A stretch of DNA of 7,842 nucleotides from Deltaproteobacteria bacterium (GTDB lineage Bacteria; Desulfobacterota; Desulfofervidia; Desulfofervidales; DG-60). The notes under the pieces were generated by a model, which ran no database searches, was not told the origin of the DNA, and saw only the letters and a list, made by a program, of their open reading frames with translations. Shown here in pieces: positions 1-5,909 of the stretch. The stretch is from NCBI GenBank assembly GCA_021163945.1, contig JAGGTC010000013.1, positions 1 through 7,842 on the forward strand, in the 5' to 3' direction. Within the stretch, counting starts at the first letter, position 1; the number at the start of each line of letters is the position of its first letter. The position numbers and the translations under genes are program-made.

Positions 1-371
1 AGATAGAATATGAGGCATTGAGAAACCCCCATCCTATAGAACGCCGATTTTTCCCAGAACTCCTAGAGGGTTGTAATGTAGTTACTGTTGAAGGGGACCA
101 AGAGATTGTAGACGGCATCAGTGTATTACTTACCCCTAGTCACACCCCAGGCACTCAGTCTGTAGTGATCAACACCGCTAAAGGGAAGGCCATTATAGTA
201 GGGTGGTGCTCTAATGAGAAGAATTTTCCCAAGACAGCACCACCTATCCCCCCAGGCGTCCATCTCAGCGTTGTTGACTCCTATGAAAATGCTTTGAGGA
301 TAAAGGAGATGGCAGATATCCTACTTCCACTGCATGCCTGGTCTGTGGCCCAGATGAAGACTATACCATAG
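1..371 (+). CDS. Metallo-beta-lactamase-fold hydrolase, AHL-lactonase-like (5' truncated)
   Basis: The reading frame is open to the left window edge (codons from position 3 read IEYEALRNPHPIE), so the N-terminal part, with the HxHxDH metal motif, lies outside. The visible C-terminal part is typical of COG0491-type MBL hydrolases. SHTPGT at about 138-155 supplies a metal-binding His. A beta-strand IIVGWCSNEKNF follows at the place where most members have the bridging Asp (GD). DILLPLHAW near the end supplies the last His. The order HTPGT, then G-x-C-x-N-E-x-NF, then PPGVH, then LPLH resembles the 'N-acyl homoserine lactonase family' subgroup in which I recall Cys replacing the bridging Asp, so the substrate need not be a homoserine lactone. 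The TTG at 18 is not a credible start because the frame continues upstream. The 3' end overlaps the convergent CbiA-like gene by 11 bp. Fold is confident, substrate unknown. Confidence 0.85.
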   Translation, partial: IEYEALRNPHPIERRFFPELLEGCNVVTVEGDQEIVDGISVLLTPSHTPGTQSVVINTAKGKAIIVGWCSNEKNFPKTAPPIPPGVHLSVVDSYENALRIKEMADILLPLHAWSVAQMKTIP

Positions 372-1761
372 ATTTCATGCCTTTGTTTTGCATCCTAAAT
401 CTCTTTGCCTGTGTTATTATGGCCTTAGCCCAATCCCTTGTCCCTAGGGCATGGAGGTGTGTGTAACTGGCCAATACATTTTTATAACATAGGCCATCCC
501 TCTTGCCATTTACGCCATATCCCCTCTTTACCTTAAAGGCAAGGTGGCAAGGGCCCTTCCATTCCAAGATATAGGAGTAGTGAAATTCATGCCCCCTAAG
601 CGTCTTTCCCAAGGGAAAATATGGATTTTCCTCATCTACCTCTATTATTGTATATCCATGCCCCTGGGGGCGTTTTTTTACACCAATGACTATAGGAAAG
701 GTACCAACCATAGGATACTCCTTATCCTGCCAGATCAATTTTTCGCCTAGATACATCAGACCCCCGCACTCAGCATAGATAGGCAACCCCATCTCCGCTG
801 CCTCCTTGATAGAATTACGCAAACTTATATTTTTTGCCAAATATTCGGCATGGGTCTCTGGAAAGCCACCACCAATGTAAAGGGCATCTACAGGCGGTAA
901 TTTTTCCTCTTTTAAGGCGCTAAATTCTATAAGCTCTGCACCTTCCCTCTTTAATTCTTCAAGGTTTTCTGGATAATAAAACTGAAACGCACTATCACGA
1001 ATGACCCCAATCTTTACAAAGGCATCCCTTTTTGTCGTCTCTAGCAGTCCCTCTATAGTTAAATTTTCTGACTCACTTGCCAATTTCCAAATCTTGCTTA
1101 AATCAACATACCTCTCCACTATCTCTGCCGCTGTATTTACGGCCTCCTCTGCCATAGGGTGTTCTTGGGGAGGCACTAGGCCTAGATGTCTTCCAGGGAA
1201 TGTAACATTGGACAGTCTTGGGATAGCCCCTACTACAGGCAAATTACAATATTGATCAATACAGGCAGAGATAATATTTTCATGTCTACTATGGGCTATT
1301 TGATTGAGGATAACGCCCTTAATCGGGGCATTTGGATCAAATGCCTGGCAGCCTAAGATAAGTGCAGCAACAGTACGTGTCACCTTGGTGCAATCTATAA
1401 TAAGGATGCTAGGGGCACGGAGTAACTTTGCTAGCTCTGCGGTACTTACACTGCCATCTACATCCAGACCATCATAAAATCCTCTATTTCCCTCAATAAC
1501 TGCAATCTCTGCCCCTTTGGTATTTGTTATAAAAGAATAAAGGACTTGGCCCCTTTCCATAAAAAAGAGGTCCAAATTATAACAGGGGTGAAATGAGGCC
1601 AGGGCCAGCCATCCCATATCTATATAATCTGGGCCCTTTTTAAATGTGACTACCCTTTTCCCCCTCCTTACCCATGCCCTAGATAGGCCAACACTTACAA
1701 TTGTCTTCCCCTTATCTCCACCTATACCTGTAATTAATATCCTGGGACAGGAATAAAACAT
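361..1761 (-). CDS. cbiA: Cobyrinate a,c-diamide synthase family (CbiA/CobB), candidate DsrN siroheme amidase
   Basis: This is a complete 466-residue protein, the usual CbiA length. It has an N-terminal ATP-dependent amidoligase domain with a P-loop-like GIGGDKGKT (12-20), FKKGPDYIDMGWL (40-52), NLDLFFM (62-68) and IEGNRGFYDG (89-98). A C-terminal class I glutamine amidotransferase-like domain has the nucleophile in YAECGGLMYLG (C332), then RGHEFHYS (389-396) and the catalytic His region SYTHLHALGT (432-441). The enzyme uses glutamine and ATP to amidate acetate side chains of a tetrapyrrole. Cobalamin-pathway CbiA usually reads EGVMGLYDG and GPDYIDP; the EGNRG, KKGPDYIDxxWL and KVTRT forms here are the ones I associate with DsrN, thought to amidate siroheme for dissimilatory sulfite reductase. 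No dsrAB or cobalamin gene is visible to decide. It starts in a TAATG overlap with the zinc-ribbon gene, with only a weak GAGAAG before the ATG, which suggests translational coupling. Confidence 0.9.
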   Translation of the reverse strand: MFYSCPRILITGIGGDKGKTIVSVGLSRAWVRRGKRVVTFKKGPDYIDMGWLALASFHPCYNLDLFFMERGQVLYSFITNTKGAEIAVIEGNRGFYDGLDVDGSVSTAELAKLLRAPSILIIDCTKVTRTVAALILGCQAFDPNAPIKGVILNQIAHSRHENIISACIDQYCNLPVVGAIPRLSNVTFPGRHLGLVPPQEHPMAEEAVNTAAEIVERYVDLSKIWKLASESENLTIEGLLETTKRDAFVKIGVIRDSAFQFYYPENLEELKREGAELIEFSALKEEKLPPVDALYIGGGFPETHAEYLAKNISLRNSIKEAAEMGLPIYAECGGLMYLGEKLIWQDKEYPMVGTFPIVIGVKKRPQGHGYTIIEVDEENPYFPLGKTLRGHEFHYSYILEWKGPCHLAFKVKRGYGVNGKRDGLCYKNVLASYTHLHALGTRDWAKAIITQAKRFRMQNKGMKSMV

Positions 1762-1994
1762 TACTTCTCAGGGCCGGGGACCTCAATTGTAGAGCAAGTC
1801 CCAGAGAGGCATTCTCTGTTAATTATCCTTGGTTTTTCACTCCTATCTGCGGTAAAGCCTATTCTGCTCATAACCCTTTCGATCTCAAAGGAACCACACT
1901 TTGGGCACTTTACCTCCACCATCTCCTCCCTTTTAAGGGCCAAGAGCTCAAAGATATGATGACAACGTTGACAACGAAATTCGTATATAGGCAT
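1761..1994 (-). CDS. FmdB-type zinc ribbon protein
   Basis: The 77-residue product begins MPIYEFRCQRC, the standard opening of FmdB/CxxC_CxxC_SSSS regulatory-type zinc ribbons. Zinc ligands are C8-x2-C11 and C30-x2-C33 (VKCPKCGS), followed by ERVMSRIGF, which matches the family's usual 'hxRlhS' tail. A further Cys pair (C62, C67) lies in the C-terminal tail. The start at 1994 is preferred over an in-frame ATG at 2045: it has AGGAGG at 2000-2005, fits the family N-terminus, and leaves room for a promoter that would otherwise lie inside the gene. The stop overlaps the CbiA-like start by one base (TAATG), so the two are probably co-translated. FmdB family members are described as possible regulators, but their biochemical role is poorly defined; here it may be a metal-linked partner of the amidase. 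Confidence 0.9.
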   Translation of the reverse strand: MPIYEFRCQRCHHIFELLALKREEMVEVKCPKCGSFEIERVMSRIGFTADRSEKPRIINRECLSGTCSTIEVPGPEK

Positions 1995-1999
1995 AACTA

Positions 2000-2005
2000 C
2001 CTCCT
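2000..2005 (-). promoter_or_regulatory. Ribosome binding site deciding the zinc-ribbon start
   Basis: The minus strand reads AAGGAGGTAGTTATG. AGGAGG is followed by 5 nt and then the ATG at 1994. It is a near-perfect Shine-Dalgarno and selects 1994 over the upstream in-frame ATG at 2045. Confidence 0.85.
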
Positions 2006-2014
2006 TTTTTTGAA

Positions 2015-2042
2015 ATCTTACAGCAAAAAGACCGTTTGTCAA
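2015..2042 (-). promoter_or_regulatory. Sigma70-like promoter for zinc ribbon-cbiA operon
   Basis: On the minus strand a perfect -35 TTGACA (2042-2037) is followed by a 16-nt spacer and a -10 TAAGAT (2020-2015, 4 of 6 matches to TATAAT). Predicted transcription start is near 2008, giving a leader of about 14 nt that just includes the AGGAGG site. A TTGT-N4-ACAA dyad (2036-2047) overlaps the -35 box and could be a binding site, but it is short. Prediction from consensus only. Confidence 0.65.
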
Positions 2043-2058
2043 CACAATTTTACTATAT

Positions 2059-2080
2059 AGGCATTTGAAAATGTCTGCCT
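2059..2080. promoter_or_regulatory. Imperfect inverted repeat over the plus-strand -35, possible operator
   Basis: AGGCA (2059-2063) pairs with TGCCT (2076-2080), and nested inside is CATTT-GA-AAATG (2062-2073). Together these give an imperfect dyad AGGCATTT / AAATG-tc-TGCCT. It covers the -35 hexamer at 2065-2070 and lies between the two divergent promoters, a position suited to a shared regulator. No regulator family is recognised, and a chance origin is possible. Confidence 0.25.
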
Positions 2081-2093
2081 TTTGTGTTAGGAT
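2065..2093 (+). promoter_or_regulatory. Sigma70-like promoter for HEAT-protease-kinase-like operon
   Basis: -35 TTGAAA (2065-2070, 5 of 6), a 17-nt spacer, and -10 TAGGAT (2088-2093, 4 of 6). Predicted start is near 2100, about 20 nt upstream of the ATG at 2121. It is back-to-back with the minus-strand promoter, the two -35 boxes being 22 bp apart. Confidence 0.5.
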
Positions 2094-2108
2094 TTTAAAA
2101 ATAGATTA

Positions 2109-2114
2109 GGGGAG
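2109..2114 (+). promoter_or_regulatory. Ribosome binding site for the zinc-ribbon/HEAT gene
   Basis: GGGGAG followed by AAAAAG and then ATG at 2121: a Shine-Dalgarno with 6-nt spacing that supports this start. Confidence 0.7.
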
Positions 2115-2120
2115 AAAAAG

Positions 2121-3215
2121 ATGAGATATACACCAATAACATACCCACCAGAGTGTCCATTCTGCGGAAGGCTAATAGACAGGCCAAAGGAGCTAAAGGT
2201 CCAAAGGCCTCGTGAATTTCCTTTGGGTATCTGTAAGTGTGGGGCCGTCTATACCTTTGATGTAACAGGTCATAACCTGGGCGCTGCCCAACTTGAGGCA
2301 TTGTTGTTTGCCTGTAATAATGACTGGGACCTTGCAATGCAGCTTTCTGATGAGGACTATGAAGATGCACGCATTGAACACTATGATGACATAACCCACA
2401 AGGTAGTCCCAGGGGGGAGTATTGAGGGAAGGCGTGTATGGGGGGTACTCTTCTTTGTTAAGCTCCATGAAGACATCCTAGAGGTCACTGAAGAGGGCAT
2501 GAGGTCTAAACTGGCAGAGGCCATCCCTCCCCATCTGCCAAAAATTGGTCGATCTAAGACATTTTCAAAAAGGGAGGTCAAAAGGCTGGTAAAGGAAAAT
2601 AGGCCAGATGAATTGATAGCTATGGCAGAACAGGACACACGTGTCATCACGGCCTTACAAAAGCTACTATATTCAGCAGATGAGTCCATAAGATGGAATA
2701 CTATAGGGATATTAGGTGTAATTACAAAAAGACTTGGTGATAGGATGTTTCGTGTTATTGGCAAGCTACTTCAGCGTTTGCTCTATGCAAGTAGTGATTC
2801 TGCCGCTAGTAGCTGGGGGGCACTTGAGGCCACAGGCGAGATAATAAGCAATAGGCCAGACCTATTTGAGGACTTCACCTTACCACTGCTCTCTTTTTTA
2901 AATGATAAAGAGAGAAGAAAGGAGGTTACTTGGGCCATTGGAGAAATTGCAACTAAAAGCCCAGAGTTAGTGAAATATGCATTCCCACACCTCCTTTCAT
3001 TCCTCAATGACCCAGATGCGAGTGTTAGGGGATATGCTGCTTGGTCTCTTGGCAAATTTGGCAGAAAGGAGGCAAAGGAAAAACTGAATAAGATAAAAGA
3101 GGATAGACACAAAATCAAGATATATGAGGATGGAAGGATAAAGGAAAAGACAGTGGGTGAGATAGCAAAGGAGGCAATTGAGAATATAGATGGCAAGAAT
3201 TGTAAAGACCATTGA
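2121..3215 (+). CDS. Zinc-ribbon plus HEAT-like repeat protein (DVU0298-like)
   Basis: 364 residues, no signal peptide or membrane segment, so probably cytoplasmic. The N-terminal module has C12-x2-C15 (ECPFCGRLID) and C38-x-C40 (GICKCGAVY), a likely zinc ribbon. A conserved-looking block follows, with DVTGHNLGAAQLEALLFACNNDWDLA (47-72, split here as DVTGHNLGAAQLEALL and FACNNDWDLA), HYDDITHKVVPGGS and WGVLFFVKLHED (107-118). From about 155 to 325 it is helical, with HEAT-like repeats: LLYSADESIRWNTIGILGVI (182-201), a degenerate repeat at 225-255, LLSFLNDKERRKEVTWAIGE (256-275) and LLSFLNDPDASVRGYAAWSL (291-310). The arrangement matches what I recall of the DVU0298 family of sulfate reducers, whose function is unknown. 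HEAT arrays usually bind proteins, so a scaffold role is the most that can be inferred. It leads a three-gene operon and overlaps the next gene by 26 bp. Confidence 0.85.
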   Translation: MRYTPITYPPECPFCGRLIDRPKELKVQRPREFPLGICKCGAVYTFDVTGHNLGAAQLEALLFACNNDWDLAMQLSDEDYEDARIEHYDDITHKVVPGGSIEGRRVWGVLFFVKLHEDILEVTEEGMRSKLAEAIPPHLPKIGRSKTFSKREVKRLVKENRPDELIAMAEQDTRVITALQKLLYSADESIRWNTIGILGVITKRLGDRMFRVIGKLLQRLLYASSDSAASSWGALEATGEIISNRPDLFEDFTLPLLSFLNDKERRKEVTWAIGEIATKSPELVKYAFPHLLSFLNDPDASVRGYAAWSLGKFGRKEAKEKLNKIKEDRHKIKIYEDGRIKEKTVGEIAKEAIENIDGKNCKDH

Positions 3216-3567
3216 GATTGAAGGACAAAAAGTTGTAGCACTTTTTGATACAGGTGCACTTTATACCTATATACGCTCAAATTTGGCAATAGGGGTCCCA
3301 AGAATAGAGGTTCCAACCCCTCCCCGTGTTGCGTTGGGTGGAAAGGTCATTGAAATCTGCCAAATCTGCCTCATCAAAGGAAAAATAGAAGGATTGGACT
3401 TTATTACCGACGCGGTCCCTGTAAATAGATTGGGAAGGGCTGACGGTCAAGAGCTAGATGCTATTATTGGTTCCCGCACTATGGAGCAGTGGGAAATAAA
3501 ACTTGACCCTAGGGCCAGCAAATTGGATCTAGAGGGGCTAAGGCGGCGGGAATTTACTGAATTTTAA
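3190..3567 (+). CDS. Retropepsin-like aspartyl protease, single domain
   Basis: 125 residues. VVALFDTGALYTYI (15-28) holds the D-T-G-A catalytic motif (D20). The second family signature appears as LDAIIGSRTMEQWEIKLDP (89-107), the 'D-x-I-I-G-x-x-x-L/M' strand that follows the flap region in retropepsins. One Asp motif per chain implies that a homodimer would form the active site, as in retroviral proteases and bacterial retropepsin-like enzymes. No signal peptide or membrane anchor is seen, so it would act in the cytoplasm. An in-frame TAG at 3187-3189 makes the ATG at 3190 the earliest start, 26 bp inside the upstream HEAT gene. AAAGGAGG lies 15 nt upstream, longer than optimal spacing, so coupling with the upstream gene is likely. 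Five bases separate it from the next gene. Substrate unknown; activity not certain. Confidence 0.8.
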   Translation: MARIVKTIEIEGQKVVALFDTGALYTYIRSNLAIGVPRIEVPTPPRVALGGKVIEICQICLIKGKIEGLDFITDAVPVNRLGRADGQELDAIIGSRTMEQWEIKLDPRASKLDLEGLRRREFTEF

Positions 3568-3572
3568 AATGT

Positions 3573-4658
3573 ATGAAGGTAAGGTATCTTGTGTCTTCAC
3601 CATATGGTGATATTGCAATGGACAATAAAAGGTGGCAGACGCCACTGCCTCATGACCCAAATCTTACTTATGGTTATTACCTTGAGGCTGTAAAGGAGTT
3701 TATCTCTAGGGATAATTATAGGCCACTGATTGATATATTAAAGATTGACTTAAAAGATATTGATGAGATTTTGATTCGTACAGAAAAACATGGTGCTTTA
3801 TACTACTTGGCCAGTATAGAGGTGATCTTTAGAGGCCTTTCAAAAAAATTTGCTGTAAATGTGGCCACCTCTAAGATAGGAAAGGAGTTTTTAGATCATG
3901 AATTCTCTGTGCTAAGGCAATTGAATAATGAATTTAATCTTGGATATCTACCAACTGTATACCTCTTGGGCAAGGCAAGGTCTATGTCAATGTTCCTTTC
4001 AGAGTGGTTTGAGGGCTATTATGAGTTTCACATCTCAAGGGATAAGCATGGAAAACAAAAGATGGTCTTGTGGGATTTTGACCATGGCTATAGGTATCTA
4101 TCAGATAAACAAATCCAAGAGATATACAGACAGGCATCAAAGATACTTACCATTTACTATGATACACAAAGATTCAAACAGATCTTCCCTTGGCACCATG
4201 CTGCAGGTGACTTTGTAGCCAAAATAGATGATAAAACCATAGATGTAAAGCTTATAACGGCAAGGAAATATGAACCTATGATAGTATTTTTAGAAAATAG
4301 TGGTGTAAACCCGTTTGTGGCATTGATCTATTTTTTCTTAAATCTATCTATCAGGATGCGCCTAGACAGGTTTGATGGGATTGGAGAGACAGCATGGGCA
4401 GACGATTTTTGTGTTGATAGCACTGTAGAGGGATTTTTTGATGGGCTTAAGATAAAGGAAAAGATGGGAAAGTATAATCTTGGTAAAGTTAATGAGTTTA
4501 TATTGCTTCTAAAAGGCTTTAGCAAAGAAGAGTTGGGGTCAATGTTAGAATTATTGATTAATGAATATAAGGATGTTTATAAAACCCCTCTAATCATGCA
4601 AAATTTGGAAGACCATACAAAAAGGCTTTTCTCTGCTATTCAAAATCTTTCTTTATAA
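3573..4658 (+). CDS. Conserved-looking protein with faint kinase/phosphotransferase-like motifs
   Basis: 361 residues, not recognised as a named family; no signal peptide, and hydrophobic stretches (about 248-260) are too short or amphipathic to be convincing membrane spans. Some elements recall the aminoglycoside-phosphotransferase/kinase fold. A strand-rich start KKFAVNVATSK precedes a helix with an acidic residue, LDHEFSVLRQLNNEF (108-122, E110). A hinge-like MFLSEWFEGYYEF (140-152) follows, then PWHHAAGDFVAK (206-217), resembling an H-x-x-x-D catalytic loop, and IDVKLITAR (223-231), a possible metal-binding Asp strand. The C-terminal 100 residues are helical. The spacing between these elements is plausible, but no single motif is diagnostic. 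The gene sits 5 nt after the protease gene and has no clear Shine-Dalgarno, consistent with translational coupling; an in-frame ATG at 3618 is an alternative start. Its 3' end overlaps the convergent YkgJ-type gene by 23 bp. Confidence 0.75.
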   Translation: MKVRYLVSSPYGDIAMDNKRWQTPLPHDPNLTYGYYLEAVKEFISRDNYRPLIDILKIDLKDIDEILIRTEKHGALYYLASIEVIFRGLSKKFAVNVATSKIGKEFLDHEFSVLRQLNNEFNLGYLPTVYLLGKARSMSMFLSEWFEGYYEFHISRDKHGKQKMVLWDFDHGYRYLSDKQIQEIYRQASKILTIYYDTQRFKQIFPWHHAAGDFVAKIDDKTIDVKLITARKYEPMIVFLENSGVNPFVALIYFFLNLSIRMRLDRFDGIGETAWADDFCVDSTVEGFFDGLKIKEKMGKYNLGKVNEFILLLKGFSKEELGSMLELLINEYKDVYKTPLIMQNLEDHTKRLFSAIQNLSL

Positions 4659-5271
4659 GATTTACTAAAGGGGTCTTTATCGCCTTAGAGACTGATATAA
4701 GAAGGGCAGCCTTTGATGTATTTTGACACCCAGCTTGTTCCAAAAGGTCTATGGAAAGTTGGTAAAGCTCCTTATAGACCTTGTCCAGGTTAAATGTGGG
4801 ATACGTTACACCCTTTTTAAAATGGGTCCTGCCACAGACAGAGGCCTTCCCATTTATAGAGACAGGGATCCCATACAACCTGCAGGTAATTGGCCTGTGT
4901 TCATAAAGGATACACTCATCCCTATCATCTAACAGGGGGCACCTTACCCTCTGTCTTCCCAGTCCATATACCTTCATCTTTGGGTCATCAGGAAATGCCT
5001 CATTAAGCCTATCCCTAACCTGTAGCATCTTGATATCTGCCTTCTCTGCCCTTATAAGGGCCTCTCTCCTCTCCCTCCGATTTAGATTGTTAAAATGATA
5101 GTTTAAAAAGACTGCCTCAATAAGAAATAGACCAAATATGGCATAACAACAATCACAACAGTGAATCCTACAAGGAATAAGGTGACCATATTCAAGTTTC
5201 ATCTTTTTAAACGCATCATCTGCCGCCTTTACTAGTTGCTGATACCTTCCATATAGATCAGGAAAGATCAT
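4636..5271 (-). CDS. YkgJ-family cysteine cluster protein
   Basis: 211 residues with the CxxxCC-type cluster seen in YkgJ (zinc/iron-chelate-binding) proteins. The cluster is C34-x3-C38-C39-x-C41-C42 (PCRIHCCDCC), followed after a helical insert by RCPLLDD (C111), ECILYEHRPITCRLYGIP (C120, C130) and VCGR (C146). The core CPLLDxxxCxLYxxRPxxCRxxG is highly characteristic. The family is thought to bind Fe or Zn, possibly an Fe-S cluster; flagellin lysine methylase FliB carries a related cluster. The extra Cys pair at 41-42 makes the N-terminal cluster denser than the usual CxxxCC. Translation starts in an ATGA overlap with the TPR gene stop (5268-5271), with AAGGA 6 nt before the ATG. It is last in the operon and may supply metal binding or redox chemistry to the radical SAM partner (inference). 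Confidence 0.88.
   Translation of the reverse strand: MIFPDLYGRYQQLVKAADDAFKKMKLEYGHLIPCRIHCCDCCYAIFGLFLIEAVFLNYHFNNLNRRERREALIRAEKADIKMLQVRDRLNEAFPDDPKMKVYGLGRQRVRCPLLDDRDECILYEHRPITCRLYGIPVSINGKASVCGRTHFKKGVTYPTFNLDKVYKELYQLSIDLLEQAGCQNTSKAALLISVSKAIKTPLVNLIKKDFE
4643..4663. terminator. Weak AT-rich hairpin at the convergent gene ends
   Basis: AAATCTT (4643-4649) and AAGATTT (4657-4663) form a 7-bp perfect stem with a 7-nt loop, over the overlapping stops of the two convergent operons. It is AT-rich and lacks a T tract on either side, so it is a poor intrinsic terminator. It is listed because no better terminator exists at this junction. Confidence 0.2.
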
Positions 5272-5909
5272 TTCTCTTCCTTGCCTCTATATGGCTCTAA
5301 TAACTTTAGAAGTTCAGGATGGACCTTAAAACCAAGTTTTATTGCCTTATCACAGTGCTCTACTGCCTTTTTATATTCCCCTTTAACATAATAGGCATAA
5401 GCTAAATTGTTGTGACCAAGGCCAAAATTTGGGGCCATGTCTAAAAGTTTTTTATTTATTTCAATACTTTTGTCTATATCCCCTTTTTGAAGGTATGCAT
5501 TGGCAAGATTACAATATGCCTGAACAATCCTTGGATTAAGTTCAATTGCCTTTTTTAAGGCATCTATTGCCTCATCTGTCTTTCCCAATTGTAGATATGC
5601 AAACCCAAGGTTTGCATATCCCCTAGCATATCTAGGCTCTATCTCTATGGCCCTCAGATTGGCCTTAACCACATTTTCTAGTTCCCCTTTCATCAGGTAT
5701 ATATAGCCCAGATTGACATACCCCTCAAACATACGACCGCTGTTTAAAATCGCCTCTTCAAACTCCTCTATCGCCTCATCCCACTTGCCTTGCCTCATAA
5801 GCATTACACCCAGATTATAGTGGGCATTGGCACACTCCGGATTCTCTGCAATCATCATCTTTGTCCTATAGATAAATTCCTCAACCGTCATTGGTTCTTT
5901 CTTCCCCAT
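5268..5909 (-). CDS. Tetratricopeptide repeat protein (five TPRs)
   Basis: 213 residues almost entirely made of 34-residue TPRs at about 27-59, 60-93, 94-127, 128-161 and 162-195. They show consensus W/Y-x-NLG-x-x-Y, G-x-x-x-x-A and AI-x-x-x-P positions (for example YANLGFAYLQLGKTDEAI). No signal peptide or membrane anchor is visible, so it is likely a soluble cytoplasmic scaffold binding a peptide or partner protein. The ATG at 5909 lies 22 bp inside the end of the radical SAM gene and has AAAGGGA about 8 nt upstream; a second in-frame ATG at 5891 (MTVEEF) with GGGGAAG upstream is an alternative. The stop overlaps the YkgJ-type start (ATGA). Both neighbours being overlapped argues for stoichiometric co-expression. 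The partner is unknown; the upstream protein's C-terminal repeats are an obvious candidate. Confidence 0.9.
   Translation of the reverse strand: MGKKEPMTVEEFIYRTKMMIAENPECANAHYNLGVMLMRQGKWDEAIEEFEEAILNSGRMFEGYVNLGYIYLMKGELENVVKANLRAIEIEPRYARGYANLGFAYLQLGKTDEAIDALKKAIELNPRIVQAYCNLANAYLQKGDIDKSIEINKKLLDMAPNFGLGHNNLAYAYYVKGEYKKAVEHCDKAIKLGFKVHPELLKLLEPYRGKEEK
5594..5620. repeat. Perfect 12-bp inverted repeat inside the TPR gene
   Basis: GATATGCAAACC (5594-5605), loop CAA, GGTTTGCATATC (5609-5620). The stem is perfect over 12 bp with a 3-nt loop. On the coding strand it encodes GYANLGFAY of the third TPR, so both arms are also constrained by the TPR consensus. In mRNA it would be a compact hairpin in mid-gene; there is no T tract, so it is not a classical terminator. 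Confidence 0.7.

Noticed and set aside
361..371. Terminator at the convergent junction of the MBL and CbiA-like genes
   Set aside because: The genes overlap by 11 bp and I found no stable stem with a T tract; only a 4-bp ATGC/GCAT pairing follows.
606..621. Small hairpin TTTCCC-AA-GGGAAA
   Set aside because: Short stem with a 2-nt loop inside the CbiA-like gene; likely chance.
1250..1261. 12-bp perfect palindrome TATTGATCAATA
   Set aside because: It lies inside the CbiA-like coding region, and a palindrome of this length is expected about once or twice by chance in a window this size.
1995..2045. N-terminal extension of the zinc-ribbon gene to an in-frame ATG at 2045
   Set aside because: The extension has no homology to FmdB proteins, contains the TTGACA/TAAGAT promoter, and the ATG at 1994 has an ideal AGGAGG site.
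2193..2764. Minus-strand frames of 91 and 127 codons
   Set aside because: Both are antisense shadows of the zinc-ribbon/HEAT gene, which has a good start, ribosome site and motifs.
2783..3316. 177-codon open frame on the minus strand
   Set aside because: It is antisense to the HEAT-repeat gene; its Ser/Leu/Phe-rich product is what one expects from reading a coding gene backwards, and it has no recognisable motif.
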